Shown in pieces: positions 26,649 through 35,000 of a DNA stretch of 64,000 nucleotides (its first letter is position 1; each line of letters opens with the position of its first letter). This stretch comes from Pseudovibrio sp. Tun.PSC04-5.I4 (GTDB lineage Bacteria; Pseudomonadota; Alphaproteobacteria; Rhizobiales; Stappiaceae), in assembly GCF_900104145.1 (NCBI RefSeq), contig NZ_FNLB01000007.1:62001-126000 (forward strand), read 5' to 3'. The translations under genes and the position numbers were made by a program. The notes beneath the pieces were generated by a model, which worked only from the letters and a program-made list of their open reading frames with translations, searched no databases and was not told where the DNA came from.

Positions 26649-27185
26649 CTACTTCATAATGAGATAGAGAGCTCCAACGGCAAGCCAGTTGAGAGCGGTG
26701 AAGATATAAATCGGCAGTGAAGAGCGTTTGAGTTTTGATGTGAGAGCGCCAAGCTCAGCGGAGAACTGAGCCTGCTGCTTCAAAAGCCCCTCAATTGAGC
26801 TGGCCTCAACATCATGGCGGATCTGACCAAGAGTGGTTTCAAGATTGGAAAGCTCGCCTTCCATCTGTTCCGCCAGTATTTTGGCACTTTCGCCCACCAC
26901 GGCTTTCAGCTTTTCGCGCTCGCCCGTCAGGCGGGTTTCAGCCTCCACCAGCAGCACCGACAAATCAGAGACAAACACCTCAAACATGGAGTAGAGCATC
27001 CAGATCGGATCATCAGATCCAACGGACTTTCCGCTGTGTTTTTTGGCGATAAGCGCCCTCACCTCATCAAGGGAAGAGATCTGCGCACCCTCAAGAGCAC
27101 TTGACTTCTCCGTTTCGATAAAGTCGAAATTCGGCTGATTCTCATCAATTTGAGCTGAATTTGCTGTCATCACATCCCCACTCAC
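26649..27185 (-). CDS. TraM-like conjugation protein with C-terminal membrane anchor
   Basis: 178 residues. The acidic N-terminal part contains DEVRALIAKKHSGKSVGSDD and DPIWMLYSMFEVFVSDL. A long coiled coil follows (RLTGEREKLKAVVGESAK, LSNLETTLGQIRHDVEAS) and a C-terminal helix (LPIYIFTALNWLAVGALYLI). Conjugal TraM proteins of the IncP-like traKLM group have this layout. It follows the TraL-like gene by 2 bp and precedes virB2, so it belongs to the transfer operon. An alternative start is the ATG at 27170. Confidence 0.65.
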   Translation of the reverse strand: MSGDVMTANSAQIDENQPNFDFIETEKSSALEGAQISSLDEVRALIAKKHSGKSVGSDDPIWMLYSMFEVFVSDLSVLLVEAETRLTGEREKLKAVVGESAKILAEQMEGELSNLETTLGQIRHDVEASSIEGLLKQQAQFSAELGALTSKLKRSSLPIYIFTALNWLAVGALYLIMK

Positions 27186-27187
27186 GC

Positions 27188-27913
27188 TTACAAGGCCATA
27201 GCTTCGAGTTGCGCTGAGATATCAGACCAGATTTTTTTAAGGCGCTGGCGCGACATGAGGCCGAAATTCTCGTCCAAAATTGCCTCCGAGAAGGTCTTTC
27301 GCCGCTCAATCATGGTCTGAATGTCGTGATTGAAGGAGGAGCCGGTGCGCTGCTCTAAAGTAGGCACTGCGTAAATACGAGCCTGATTATCTTTAAACAA
27401 CTTCAGCTCTTCGAATGGCTTGCCGTTTTTTTCTGCACGGCCTGAGTATTCGTTCTTCCAGATGATAATTTTCTGCTCTGGGAATACTTCGAACAACTTC
27501 TCAATACAGGAGAGTGTCGCATCAATTGCCCCGCCCCCGCTCACGACCGTATGGATGGCAACCTCACATTCGTGCTCATCCAAGAGAATCAGTACGTCGT
27601 TTTCGGCCAAATATTTCACCAAGGGCAGGAATGTGGTGGCTCCGGTGTCAATTACGAAGTGAGTTTCGTCAGGAGCGCTAATTATACCCTCAATTATTTT
27701 ATCGAAGCTTCGATGGTCGATTTCGGCATTTTCCATCATTTGAATGAGAGTACAATTGAGCGCCTTATAAGAAGAGAATGTTGGATTTACTGGGTCAGTA
27801 TCAATAGCAACAAGATTTCTATCTTTAGTTCTATAAAATTCTGCAAGACAAAGAGAAATAAAACTCTTACCGGCGCCGCCTTTTCCTTGCATCACAAAGT
27901 TCACGTATTTCAT
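27188..27913 (-). CDS. traL: TraL/StbB-like ParA-type P-loop ATPase
   Basis: 241 residues. A deviant Walker A QGKGGAGKSFISLCLAEF is at residues 9-26, AIDTDPVNPTF follows, and a Walker B-like THFVIDTGATTFLPL lies near residue 85. This is the MinD/ParA fold used by conjugal TraL and StbB proteins. These may position the plasmid or relaxosome at the transfer machinery. It lies between TraK-like and TraM-like genes. Because repA is missing near repC, it could also be thought of as a partition ATPase, but the neighbours argue for transfer. Confidence 0.75.
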   Translation of the reverse strand: MKYVNFVMQGKGGAGKSFISLCLAEFYRTKDRNLVAIDTDPVNPTFSSYKALNCTLIQMMENAEIDHRSFDKIIEGIISAPDETHFVIDTGATTFLPLVKYLAENDVLILLDEHECEVAIHTVVSGGGAIDATLSCIEKLFEVFPEQKIIIWKNEYSGRAEKNGKPFEELKLFKDNQARIYAVPTLEQRTGSSFNHDIQTMIERRKTFSEAILDENFGLMSRQRLKKIWSDISAQLEAMAL

Positions 27914-27927
27914 ATTACTTATACCTA

Positions 27928-28254
27928 CTACTCGTAATCGGGAATTTTGGAGGCCATCTGGAACCGGTTTTTAGCTGCTGGTTGAGATGGGAGGAGCGGA
28001 ACCGGGGGTGAATTAGTCCTGCTCCCCCCCGTTTTTGGTGGGGGTCCAATGGCACTTCCTTGAGCCAATTCAGCCATAGGATTCAAAGCCTTAGCCGCAT
28101 ACTTATAAAAGGTCCTCTTTGTCATATCGATCTTTCCTTCATCACGAAGGGCCTCAAAGATCTTACGTTTAGATACACCTCTCCCGAGCTCGGCCTCGAC
28201 CTGCGCACGCACAAGCTGAAACTGAGTTCGGGCATTTCCCCAAGGAAGCGCCAT
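27928..28254 (-). CDS. traK: TraK-like oriT-binding protein
   Basis: 108 residues. The N-terminal half (FQLVRAQVEAELGRGVSKRK, IFEALRDEGKIDMTKRTFYKYAAKAL in part) is the compact helical DNA-binding pattern of conjugal TraK proteins. The C-terminal half is Pro/Ser-rich and likely disordered. TraK binds and bends oriT in IncP-like systems. It is the first gene of the transfer operon, and non-coding DNA with inverted repeats lies upstream. Confidence 0.65.
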   Translation of the reverse strand: MALPWGNARTQFQLVRAQVEAELGRGVSKRKIFEALRDEGKIDMTKRTFYKYAAKALNPMAELAQGSAIGPPPKTGGSRTNSPPVPLLPSQPAAKNRFQMASKIPDYE

Positions 28255-28454
28255 TGTTCGATTACCCGCGTGTAAAACGGATATCCCTGATGTTTAATGT
28301 TTGGATAAATAAATTAGGCATAGCTCGGCTTATCGCATTCCAAGACGAAATGCGTTAGGCCTCAAGCCGTTAACGGACATGAGATGAGCTACGACCAATT
28401 TGTGAGTTGTGGGTTCTCCCTATGCGAGTGCCAAGTTCTGTTTGGTACTTGCTA

Positions 28455-28497
28455 GGCTCTGATGGTTATGATCTTCCAAATAATAACCATCAGAGCC
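28455..28497. repeat. Perfect 15-bp inverted repeat upstream of traK
   Basis: GGCTCTGATGGTTAT (28455-28469) and its exact complement (28483-28497) flank a 13-nt loop. It lies about 200 bp upstream of the transfer operon. It could be a TraK or regulator binding site or part of the oriT region. Confidence 0.85.
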
Positions 28498-28797
28498 GCA
28501 TAGCATTTGCCATGCGCAACAAGTGATGACGTGCATAAAGCATTATTACACCTTTAACCAGCCCCATTTCAGTCACGATTAAGCCGTGGGCAAGGTTTAT
28601 TATAAGTACAGTTTTATTCAATATTTAAATCACGAGTCAAACTGCGGGTTTTGATACAAAATTGCGCAAATTCCTAATTATTTTATCCACAGATATACTT
28701 AATTGGAGATACTCCAATTTTGCGCAGCAAAAGGCGTTGAGCACGGCAGTGCGAATAAGCTCAATTCTCCGGGTTGGCTTCAACTCGTAGAATTTCC

Positions 28798-28817
28798 GCT
28801 AACCGGCGCCGGTTAGC
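28798..28817. repeat. Perfect 20-bp palindrome
   Basis: GCTAACCGGCGCCGGTTAGC reads the same on both strands. It lies 17 bp from the tandem 21-bp repeat array. It is a possible binding site for a dimeric regulator. Confidence 0.85.
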
Positions 28818-28834
28818 ATATCTTGCCAACATTC

Positions 28835-28954
28835 ACTCGGGGTAAACTCGGACACATGAGGCAAACTCGGACACACTCGGGGTGAACTCGGGCACACTCG
28901 GGGTAAACTCGGGCACACTCAGGGTAAACTCAGGCACACTCAGGGTAAACTCGG
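28835..28954. repeat. Iteron-like array of 21-bp tandem repeats
   Basis: About 5.8 units of the pattern ACTCGGGGTAAACTCGGGCAC, starting at 28835, 28856 (degenerate, 19 bp), 28875, 28896, 28917 and 28938. There are no spacers, so it is not a CRISPR. The 21-bp period is two helical turns, as in iterons. The minus-strand frame gives a 7-residue repeat, which is likely incidental. The array ends near the truncation point of the IS3 remnant. Confidence 0.85.
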
Positions 28955-29004
28955 AGAATTGCCTCGCTGCTGAGCAAAACTGTGAATTTCCTCGACCAAA
29001 ACCA

Positions 29005-29561
29005 AGCTTGCTGTATGGTTTCAAACTTCCTGGGGAATTCTGGCTGATATTTCAGCGTCTTGAAGTGGGCCTCTGAGAACGCGTTGTCGTTTGAGGTATG
29101 GGGTCGGCTGTGGGATTTAAGCACACCAAGATCCACCAGCATCAGGGCAGTTGTCTTTGCCTTCATTGGCCCACCACGGTCGGCATGCAATGTCAGCTGA
29201 TCGCGTTGCACAGCATGCTTTTCCATTGCATCCATGAACAGTTCCTTGAACTGGCTGGCGCTTTCGGCCTGCTCAATGCGCCAGCCAACAACACGGCGGC
29301 TGAAGATGTCCAAGATGACATAGAGATAGAGATAGAGATAGAAGTAAGACCATTTCACCGGGCCCATCAGCTTGGTAATATCCCAAGACCAGACCTGATT
29401 GTCACCATGCGGGTTGGTGGTGGCGTGGGCACAATATCATCAGGTCCAGTATCGGCTGAAAGCGGTGTCTGTGAAGGCATAACCATGGGTTCGTTCTCCT
29501 ACGTCATCAAGTGCAAACTTTGGCCAGTGCAATGTCTCACGCTTATTGGCACGGAGGGCCT
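29005..29561 (-). mobile_element. IS3-family remnant with internal deletion
   Basis: The minus strand matches the complete IS3 element at 35545-37135. From 29561 it runs through the left end and the start of orfA, to about the codons for TRMVT. It then jumps directly (near 29400) into orfB at NQVWSWDITKL, losing about 770 bp. It continues to the FETIQQA codons, where homology ends near 29005. A short in-frame expansion (YLYLYLY) comes from a GAGATA repeat. No functional transposase can be made. Confidence 0.85.
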
Positions 29562-29592
29562 CGCGAGCAACGCTCGCATGAGAGGCGCGGGG

Positions 29593-29800
29593 TGCTGTGT
29601 GAGCTGCAAGCGAGCCAGTGCCCCGCGCCGAGGCGGACTTGATCAGGCAAGCTGAGCGTTTTGGCATCGTGTCTCCTGCAAGGAGCCGATGCCAAAACGC
29701 GATGTTTGACTGACAAGTCCAGAGAAAATGCGCGCAGCTCTGAAGGCTGGAAGGCGCGGTGTGATCGGCAGATCGCCCGTGTCCTGGAAGCCTTCAGAGC
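29593..29800. repeat. Cluster of three strong inverted repeats
   Basis: There are three stems. Arms GGCGCGGGGTGCT and AGTGCCCCGCGCC (about 29593-29636) pair with two mismatches. Perfect 14-bp arms GCGTTTTGGCATCG lie at 29656-29669 with their complement at 29687-29700. Perfect 12-bp arms GCTCTGAAGGCT lie at 29737-29748 with their complement at 29789-29800, and GATCGGCAGATC lies inside the last loop. No gene is supported. The region lies between traK and the oriT candidate. Confidence 0.75.
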
Positions 29801-29955
29801 AAGCCCAATATCACAGCGGATTTTGAGAGCCGAGGTATTTGATTTTTAGGGAAATTCGTATTAGTATACCGGAGTGGAAGGGAACCTAAGTCCCCTTCCC
29901 TTTACCTATCTTTTGAAATTAACCCGAAGTTCCAGTGACCAACTGCTTCTCGCGG

Positions 29956-31873
29956 TAGGGACACTCATTACTGAGTGCCCCCCGCACAGATCCGGACGAG
30001 CGGAACTACCGCATCCGGCTCCTACCTTGGGTGTTTGACGGCAAATCGCTTGTTAGGCCAAGGGTGAAGGACCCTCGGGACTGGTAACCACTCCTCCGCA
30101 ATGTTCTCCATTCGCTGCCACGACATCTTATGTCTCTGGCTACGCCGCCGAAGCACACGCATCCAGATCGTTTTGACATAATGCCTGAAAGCTCGGATTG
30201 ACCGAGAGTTGGTCGGCACTGCGTGGTAGGCAAAATAACCATTGAGGACTCGCTTCAGCCACACCCCTTGTTCCGGAATAGGGCGGTTGATATGCCGCCG
30301 CAGCACTTCTTTTATCTGTTTTAGCTTTTCCGTTCTGCGGTCACTCCTGCTCTTGCGCTGAAGTTGAAATGCTCCCTTTCGGGATCGCCCGCAGATATGG
30401 GTAAAGCCTAGAAAATTGAAGGTTTCTGGTCGCGATACTCCCCGCCTCTTTCGCCGATAGGCCGCGTGGCGCCCAAATTCGATGAGGCGGGTTTTATCGG
30501 GATGGAGCTGGAGGTCGAATTGTCCCAGTCGTTCCCGCAGCATTTTCTGGAAGTGCAATCCATCAGTTTCGTGCTCGAAGCCAACCACGATATCGTCCGC
30601 ATATCGAACGACAATCATGGCCCCTTTAGCTTCCCGCTGTCGCCAGCGGTTTGCCCAAAGATCGAAAACATAGTGCAGGTAAATATTAGCCAGTAGCGGC
30701 GAAATTGACGCCCCTTGACCAGTTCCCTTATCACTAATCGATGTGACACCATCCTCCAGCACCCCGGCCCGTAACCACTTACGGATCAGGCGAATGATAC
30801 GAGGGTCACCGACACGATGTTCCAGAAAACGGAGCAACCATTTCTGATTGACGTTGTCAAAGAAACCTAGGATGTCGGCATCGAGTATGAAGTTCACTCT
30901 GCGCGTTGTAATACCAACGTAAAGGGCGTCCAGCGCATCGTGCTGGCCGCGCTCTGGCCGGAAACCATAACTGAACCCGAGGAAGTCTTCCTCATAGATT
31001 TGGTTCAATATGGTTGCCGTTGCTCTCTGAACAATCTTGTCTTCGAGCGTAACAATCGCGAGTGGTCTTTCCCGACCATCTGCTTTGGGTATGTATGTCC
31101 GTAAAGCCGGTTTAGGTCGGTACGCTCCTGTTCGTACCTTGTGGTGTAGAGTTCTAATCTTTTGATCACTCTCCGCCTCAAATGCTTGCCACGTCACCCC
31201 ATCGATTCCGGGGGCTGCATCACGGTTTATTGCGTAAAATGCCTCCCGCAGACTTGCTGGGCTCATGTGGTGAAGGAGCGCAGTGAACTTATCCTTCTTC
31301 TTGTGCTTTGCAGCGTTGCGTATGCGATCCAGCGCACTTAGCACGCTTTCCCGGTCCTGTGCCCGGCGCGTGTTTTGCTGCTTCGCATTCCCCTTGGTTC
31401 CCGCCCTTGGCTCCATCTACTCCGCCACCTTCATTGTTTCAGCTTTGTTCGCAGACTTCTTAGCTACTATGGCGAGATCGGACTTCTCGGTACCGTTCAT
31501 CTTTGGCTACGACTCCTCGTCTTCCCATCGCGGACCAGCAGCTTTTATGAAGTCAGCTCTGGCCAGTATCCGAGACCTCCCGGCTCCCGTGTAAAGAATG
31601 TCCGTGCATGCTAGGGTCTAAGACCACGCTGGGTCGAGGACGGCACTTGCGATATAGCGCACCGCCTCGTGTTGCCTTCCGCCAAACCCGAGAACGTCGG
31701 CACCCAGAACATTTAAATTATCGCAGCTCAATGGCTAGCCTGCACTTCACCTGTCAACGCTTCGCGTATGACCTCACGATCATACCCGCATGACTCGGGG
31801 CCACTGTGGGTCGCTACTCCTTCAATGTAATGGACTTCCACCATCTATTCTTTACCGGTTTGTGCCGGCGCAC
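29956..31873 (-). mobile_element. Group II intron 1
   Basis: On the minus strand the 5' end is GTGCGCC at 31873. The RT frame lies inside, and near the 3' end are domain V-like (GAGCCGGATGCGGTAGTTCC) and domain VI-like sequences, with a CCTAC end near 29956. The length is about 1.92 kb. It sits about 60 bp from the multi-stem oriT candidate. The boundaries are inferred from motifs and could be off by several bases. Confidence 0.75.
30022..31416 (-). CDS. ltrA: Group II intron reverse transcriptase/maturase 1
   Basis: 464 residues. RT motifs include NRDAAPGIDGVTWQAFE, AFYAI, FSYGFRPERGQHDALDAL, the GTGQGASISPLLANIYLHYV block and the catalytic RYADDIVVGF (YADD). A maturase domain follows, with the tail ending RFAVKHPR. 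No HNH endonuclease motif is visible, which fits endonuclease-free introns that use replication forks or hairpins for insertion. Confidence 0.92.
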   Translation of the reverse strand: MEPRAGTKGNAKQQNTRRAQDRESVLSALDRIRNAAKHKKKDKFTALLHHMSPASLREAFYAINRDAAPGIDGVTWQAFEAESDQKIRTLHHKVRTGAYRPKPALRTYIPKADGRERPLAIVTLEDKIVQRATATILNQIYEEDFLGFSYGFRPERGQHDALDALYVGITTRRVNFILDADILGFFDNVNQKWLLRFLEHRVGDPRIIRLIRKWLRAGVLEDGVTSISDKGTGQGASISPLLANIYLHYVFDLWANRWRQREAKGAMIVVRYADDIVVGFEHETDGLHFQKMLRERLGQFDLQLHPDKTRLIEFGRHAAYRRKRRGVSRPETFNFLGFTHICGRSRKGAFQLQRKSRSDRRTEKLKQIKEVLRRHINRPIPEQGVWLKRVLNGYFAYHAVPTNSRSIRAFRHYVKTIWMRVLRRRSQRHKMSWQRMENIAEEWLPVPRVLHPWPNKRFAVKHPR

Positions 31874-31932
31874 CGGGTTTTTTTCATTTTAAGTGTAACA
31901 GAAATTGGCATAAACCACATTTCCACACCTCC

Positions 31933-32090
31933 GGTTTTGGGGCAAGGCTGTTGCCTCAGTCGGGAGAGCCTATCTTTCCCGATGCGCTGGTTGGCTCAGC
32001 GCCGCTGCTTTTGCCCTAAAACTTTCAATTCCTTTTAGCAGATGCACCCCTTGGTTGCTATGAGCAATGCATCCTGCCCTTGACTGATCC
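31933..32090 (+). other. oriT: Candidate oriT with IncP-like nic core
   Basis: A 13-bp outer stem (31933-31945 with 32011-32023, two GU-type pairs) encloses two hairpins: CGGGAGA/TTTCCCG (31961-31981) and GCGCTG/CAGCGC (31984-32002). A TTGCT-ATG-AGCAA hairpin (32055-32067) then precedes ATCCTGCCC (32071-32079). The IncP nic core is YATCCTG|C, with a hairpin just 5' of it. Nicking would fall between 32076 and 32077, and the plus strand would be transferred. That puts the tra genes last and the 32-40 kb genes first, as is usual. A MOBP relaxase is present. This is inferred, not proven. Confidence 0.5.
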
Positions 32091-32108
32091 AGTTATTCCG
32101 TTGGATTT

Positions 32109-32726
32109 TCAGAACGCAATCTCACCAACGCCTTGGAACTCGCTGCGCTTGATTTGCTGCGCCTCGATTGCCTCGTGCTGGGCGTCAATGCTTTCCGGTG
32201 TAAGTTTGTGTTTATGGCTGTGTTCTGCGCCGGTCCAATCACGAGCGTTGACGCTCCACGAGGCTTCAAGGCTGTAACGATCTGCGAGAGTTTCGATTAA
32301 TTTAGCTGGGCTTATCGCCTTGATGATCTCTACAAAATCTACATCAACCTCGTGGATCAAGCCTTCGTGCTGCAAGATACTAATGGTGCAGCTGAACTCG
32401 CCTTCATTCAACTTTTCTTCTGGCTGCTCTTCTTCAGCCTCATCCGTTAAACTCAGGACCTGCTGTCTGTATTTTTGCATGTTGCCGAAAGTCTCGGTGT
32501 AACGTTCCTCCATATTGTCATAGTCGTTGATCGCCTTGGTGAGCTCCTTCTCGATTTCACTGAATTTCTGCCCCAAGTCGCTAAGCTCTTGTTGCGCACC
32601 TTCAAAATCAGCTTTGGTCTTATTCAATTCGTTTTGAATAGTTGCAACTTTATAGCTGCGTTTGAGAAGCAAAATAGTGACAGCAAAACCAAGGATGAGG
32701 GTTACAATATTGAGAGTTAAAAGCAT
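32109..32726 (-). CDS. Membrane-anchored coiled-coil protein, first leading-region gene
   Basis: 205 residues starting MLLTLNIVTLILGFAVTILL, with CCGGAGAAC before the ATG; the ATG at 32759 lies inside the repeated leader. One N-terminal membrane helix precedes a long coiled coil (NELNKTKADFEGAQQELSDL, IEKELTKAINDYDNMEERY). An acidic C-terminal domain ends SEFQGVGEIAF. No family is recognised. It is the gene closest to the proposed nic site and points toward it. The copy A repeat lies directly upstream. Confidence 0.75.
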   Translation of the reverse strand: MLLTLNIVTLILGFAVTILLLKRSYKVATIQNELNKTKADFEGAQQELSDLGQKFSEIEKELTKAINDYDNMEERYTETFGNMQKYRQQVLSLTDEAEEEQPEEKLNEGEFSCTISILQHEGLIHEVDVDFVEIIKAISPAKLIETLADRYSLEASWSVNARDWTGAEHSHKHKLTPESIDAQHEAIEAQQIKRSEFQGVGEIAF

Positions 32727-32745
32727 TTTGTTCTCCGGCGTTAGT

Positions 32746-33001
32746 GAGGTCCGTTTCATTTTCCATGTCTAATAAACGGGTGTGCGGGAGCTAGTGAGGA
32801 GGGAGGCTGTCCACATTCTCCCGCAGTCCAGGGGACGAGGAAGATTGTGGTCAGGCGAGCGACGATCTAGGTCACGTGAGGGCGCAAGCCCTAACAGCCT
32901 CACCTCAAATGATTACGACAAGGAAAAATGAATGAAGTGCGGCTTGCTGGAAGCTGGCATGTGGCGGGTGCGGCCACCGCTTGCAAGCCTGCTCGCCCCG
33001 C
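32746..33001 (-). promoter_or_regulatory. Leading-region repeat, copy A (candidate single-strand promoter)
   Basis: It shares GAGGTCCGTTTCAT, AAACGGGTGTGCGGGAGCTAG, CGAGGAAG, GAGCGACGATCTAG and CACGTGAGGGC...GCCCT with copies B, C and D. A GCGGGAG/CTCCCGC stem lies at 32784-32790 and 32818-32824, and an AGGGC-GCAA-GCCCT hairpin near 32878. The 14-bp distal stem seen in C and D is degenerate here. It lies directly upstream of the minus-strand gene ending at 32109. Confidence 0.75.
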
Positions 33002-33118
33002 ATTCAAAAGGAAGTTGTGAGGTGCAACGTCTGATTGACGAATTGATTATGAAGGGTGCGCAATCGGCACCCTTCGCTAAAATGACAGGAAGAAGGAGAC
33101 AAGCGCTTTGCCAGCAAC

Positions 33119-34981
33119 TCAAGCGGCAAGCTTTTCACTCTCCTCTTCCTTGGCTGACAGGGCTTGATACTGAGTTTTCAAACACTCAGGCATCCAGTTT
33201 GCAATGCGTTCCTTGGCCTCACCGGAAAGACCGTTGCGGTCTGCCTCGTTGTTAAACAACGCATGAAGGCGGGCCACCTTGTCGCCTTTCTTCAGGCTGG
33301 CAAATTCTGGTCCTGCTGGTTTGCCGTCAATATAGCTCTTCACCTCGTCCAGTTGGCCGGACTTAAGCCGTTTGAAGAACGTGTTGTTCGGGGTCCATGT
33401 CTTGCGCGGGTCAAGGTTTACTGTGTCGGCCACCAATTCAACAAACGGTACTTGTCTGGTTGCGCTGGTGGTACGAGCCGCAAAGGAAAGCGCAACCGCA
33501 TTGGTAAGGAGGATTGTTTTCTCCTGCTCACTCTTTAAGCGGAATGCAGCAAAGCTCTGTGCAACGTCTTCCCCATAAATACGGGTATCATCTGTAACTG
33601 TCAGTTCTTCAGGTAGGTTCTGACCATGATCTTCTGCCTCATTGCGCCACGTCCCTGACTGGATTTTGCAAGGCAGGTCGCCTTCATAGCTTTTCGTGAT
33701 CATCGCGAAAATCGCAATGTCTTTGGCAAGCTCTGGATCACCTAAAATTGCGGCCTGCATGGCACCGGTACGGATGGCGTTCAGGTCTTCAATCAGAGCT
33801 TGCGAGTACTCTTTGCTTTCTGGTTCGTTGGAGTTGCCTGCTGCTTTTGGCTCCTTTACCACACCAGCTTCAACCGCTGCGGCCTGATCGTCTGCCGCAA
33901 CATAACCTTTCTCCATACGCAGCTCTCCATGATAACCAATCGCGATAAAGACACCGGCAACGCTCTTTTGATCTGGACGGAACTGAAGCTCACAGAACGT
34001 TTCCAGTTCCTCAAGCTCTTCTGGCGTTGCCCGCTCCTCATTCTCAGCATCAATAAGAGCCTGTCTGCGCTCTTCCTGTTCCTCGGTTAAGCGCACATCT
34101 TCAGCAAATAGACGCGTGAGTTGCTGGCGCTCGTAAATCTCCGGTAGGTCAATACTGGCGGTCGCCCACTTCCAGCCCTGTGCAAGTTGCTTCTGGCGGA
34201 TTGCTTCAAGCTTATCGGTGGCGAGCTGTTCCAAAAGGGTGCTGTCCAGATAGTAAACGTCCTCCCCAAACAGGTCTTCGCGGATTGCTCCCCCCGCAAC
34301 TTCATAAGCCTCTCGCCCAACAAACACCGCTCGGCTGTCGTTGCTCTGTCCAACCTCATTCATAAGACTGCGTTTGATGGTGTGGAGCTGATCCCCATTC
34401 CATTGCCCATTCAAGCGGCCAAACACTTCCGCTTGCTTTTCCTGATCGCTGGAAATGGTATAAGCCGCCGCGATATCAAGCGTAATTTTTTCAGCTTCCA
34501 GCGCTTCAAGGATGCAGTCTGCCAGTCCAGCAAGGCGCAGGCGTCCTTTGACATGGCGCACGGTCTGGGCAAATGCGATGGCAATCTTTTCAGGTGCATG
34601 GCCTTTTGCCTGCATCACACCATAGGCTTTAATCTCTTCTGCTGGATTGAGGTCTTTACGGGCTGTGTTTTCTGCATTGGCCCACTCAATTGCCTGCTCC
34701 TCGGTCGCTGCAAGGCGCACAGGAACGGCGTAGTTTGGAAGGATATCCTTGCTCTCTTGCAGGACTTGCAACGCCCGAAGGCGGCGACCTCCTGCAACGA
34801 TCCCGATACTGTCCCCTTCAGGGAAACCGACAAGGTTCTGAATCAAGCCGCAAGCCTTAATAGACTGGGCCAACATTTCAATCTCGCTGTGGTCTACGTT
34901 CTGACGGGGATTGAGCGCGGACAAGGTGAGTTTGGATACCGGCACGTTGGAAAGCAGTTTTACATTTGCGGTCTTGGTCAT
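33119..34981 (-). CDS. Leading-region ParB/RepB-nuclease-domain protein
   Basis: 620 residues. The N-terminal ParB domain contains VPVSKLTLSALNPRQN, IEMLAQSIKACGLIQNLV, the IVAGGRRLRALQVL box and NAENTARKDLNPAEEIKAY, followed by an HTH (APEKIAIAFAQTVRHVKGRL). The long C-terminal 400 residues are acidic and not recognised. ParB-like proteins of this kind occur in the leading regions of conjugative plasmids such as F (YubM type) rather than with a ParA. It has RBS GGAG upstream and the copy B repeat directly before it. It may bind or protect incoming DNA; inference. Confidence 0.85.
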   Translation of the reverse strand: MTKTANVKLLSNVPVSKLTLSALNPRQNVDHSEIEMLAQSIKACGLIQNLVGFPEGDSIGIVAGGRRLRALQVLQESKDILPNYAVPVRLAATEEQAIEWANAENTARKDLNPAEEIKAYGVMQAKGHAPEKIAIAFAQTVRHVKGRLRLAGLADCILEALEAEKITLDIAAAYTISSDQEKQAEVFGRLNGQWNGDQLHTIKRSLMNEVGQSNDSRAVFVGREAYEVAGGAIREDLFGEDVYYLDSTLLEQLATDKLEAIRQKQLAQGWKWATASIDLPEIYERQQLTRLFAEDVRLTEEQEERRQALIDAENEERATPEELEELETFCELQFRPDQKSVAGVFIAIGYHGELRMEKGYVAADDQAAAVEAGVVKEPKAAGNSNEPESKEYSQALIEDLNAIRTGAMQAAILGDPELAKDIAIFAMITKSYEGDLPCKIQSGTWRNEAEDHGQNLPEELTVTDDTRIYGEDVAQSFAAFRLKSEQEKTILLTNAVALSFAARTTSATRQVPFVELVADTVNLDPRKTWTPNNTFFKRLKSGQLDEVKSYIDGKPAGPEFASLKKGDKVARLHALFNNEADRNGLSGEAKERIANWMPECLKTQYQALSAKEEESEKLAA

Positions 34982-35000
34982 GGTGTTGTCTCCGTCTTGG

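Larger units (their letters stand above)
28255..28834. other. Non-coding region upstream of the transfer operon
   Basis: About 580 bp with no supported gene. It probably holds the transfer-operon promoter and TraK sites. It contains a degenerate inverted repeat near 28425-28455 (agtgccaa...ttggtact), the perfect 15-bp repeat at 28455-28497, AT-rich DNA around 28600-28700 and the palindrome at 28798-28817. Confidence 0.5.

Noticed and set aside
27188..27913. ParA partition gene for the repC replicon
   Set aside because: The ATPase sits between TraK-like and TraM-like genes in the transfer operon and has no ParB-like gene next to it, so a TraL role fits better.
28279..28290. ATATCCCTGATG as a nic site near traK
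   Set aside because: It departs from the ATCCTG core and lacks an adjacent hairpin. The site at 32071 is a better match and explains gene orientation.
28835..28954. CRISPR-like repeat array
   Set aside because: The units are contiguous 21-bp tandem repeats with no spacers, and no cas genes are present.
29661..29849. 62-codon plus-strand frame over the hairpin cluster
   Set aside because: It lies on strongly palindromic DNA with no coding signature.
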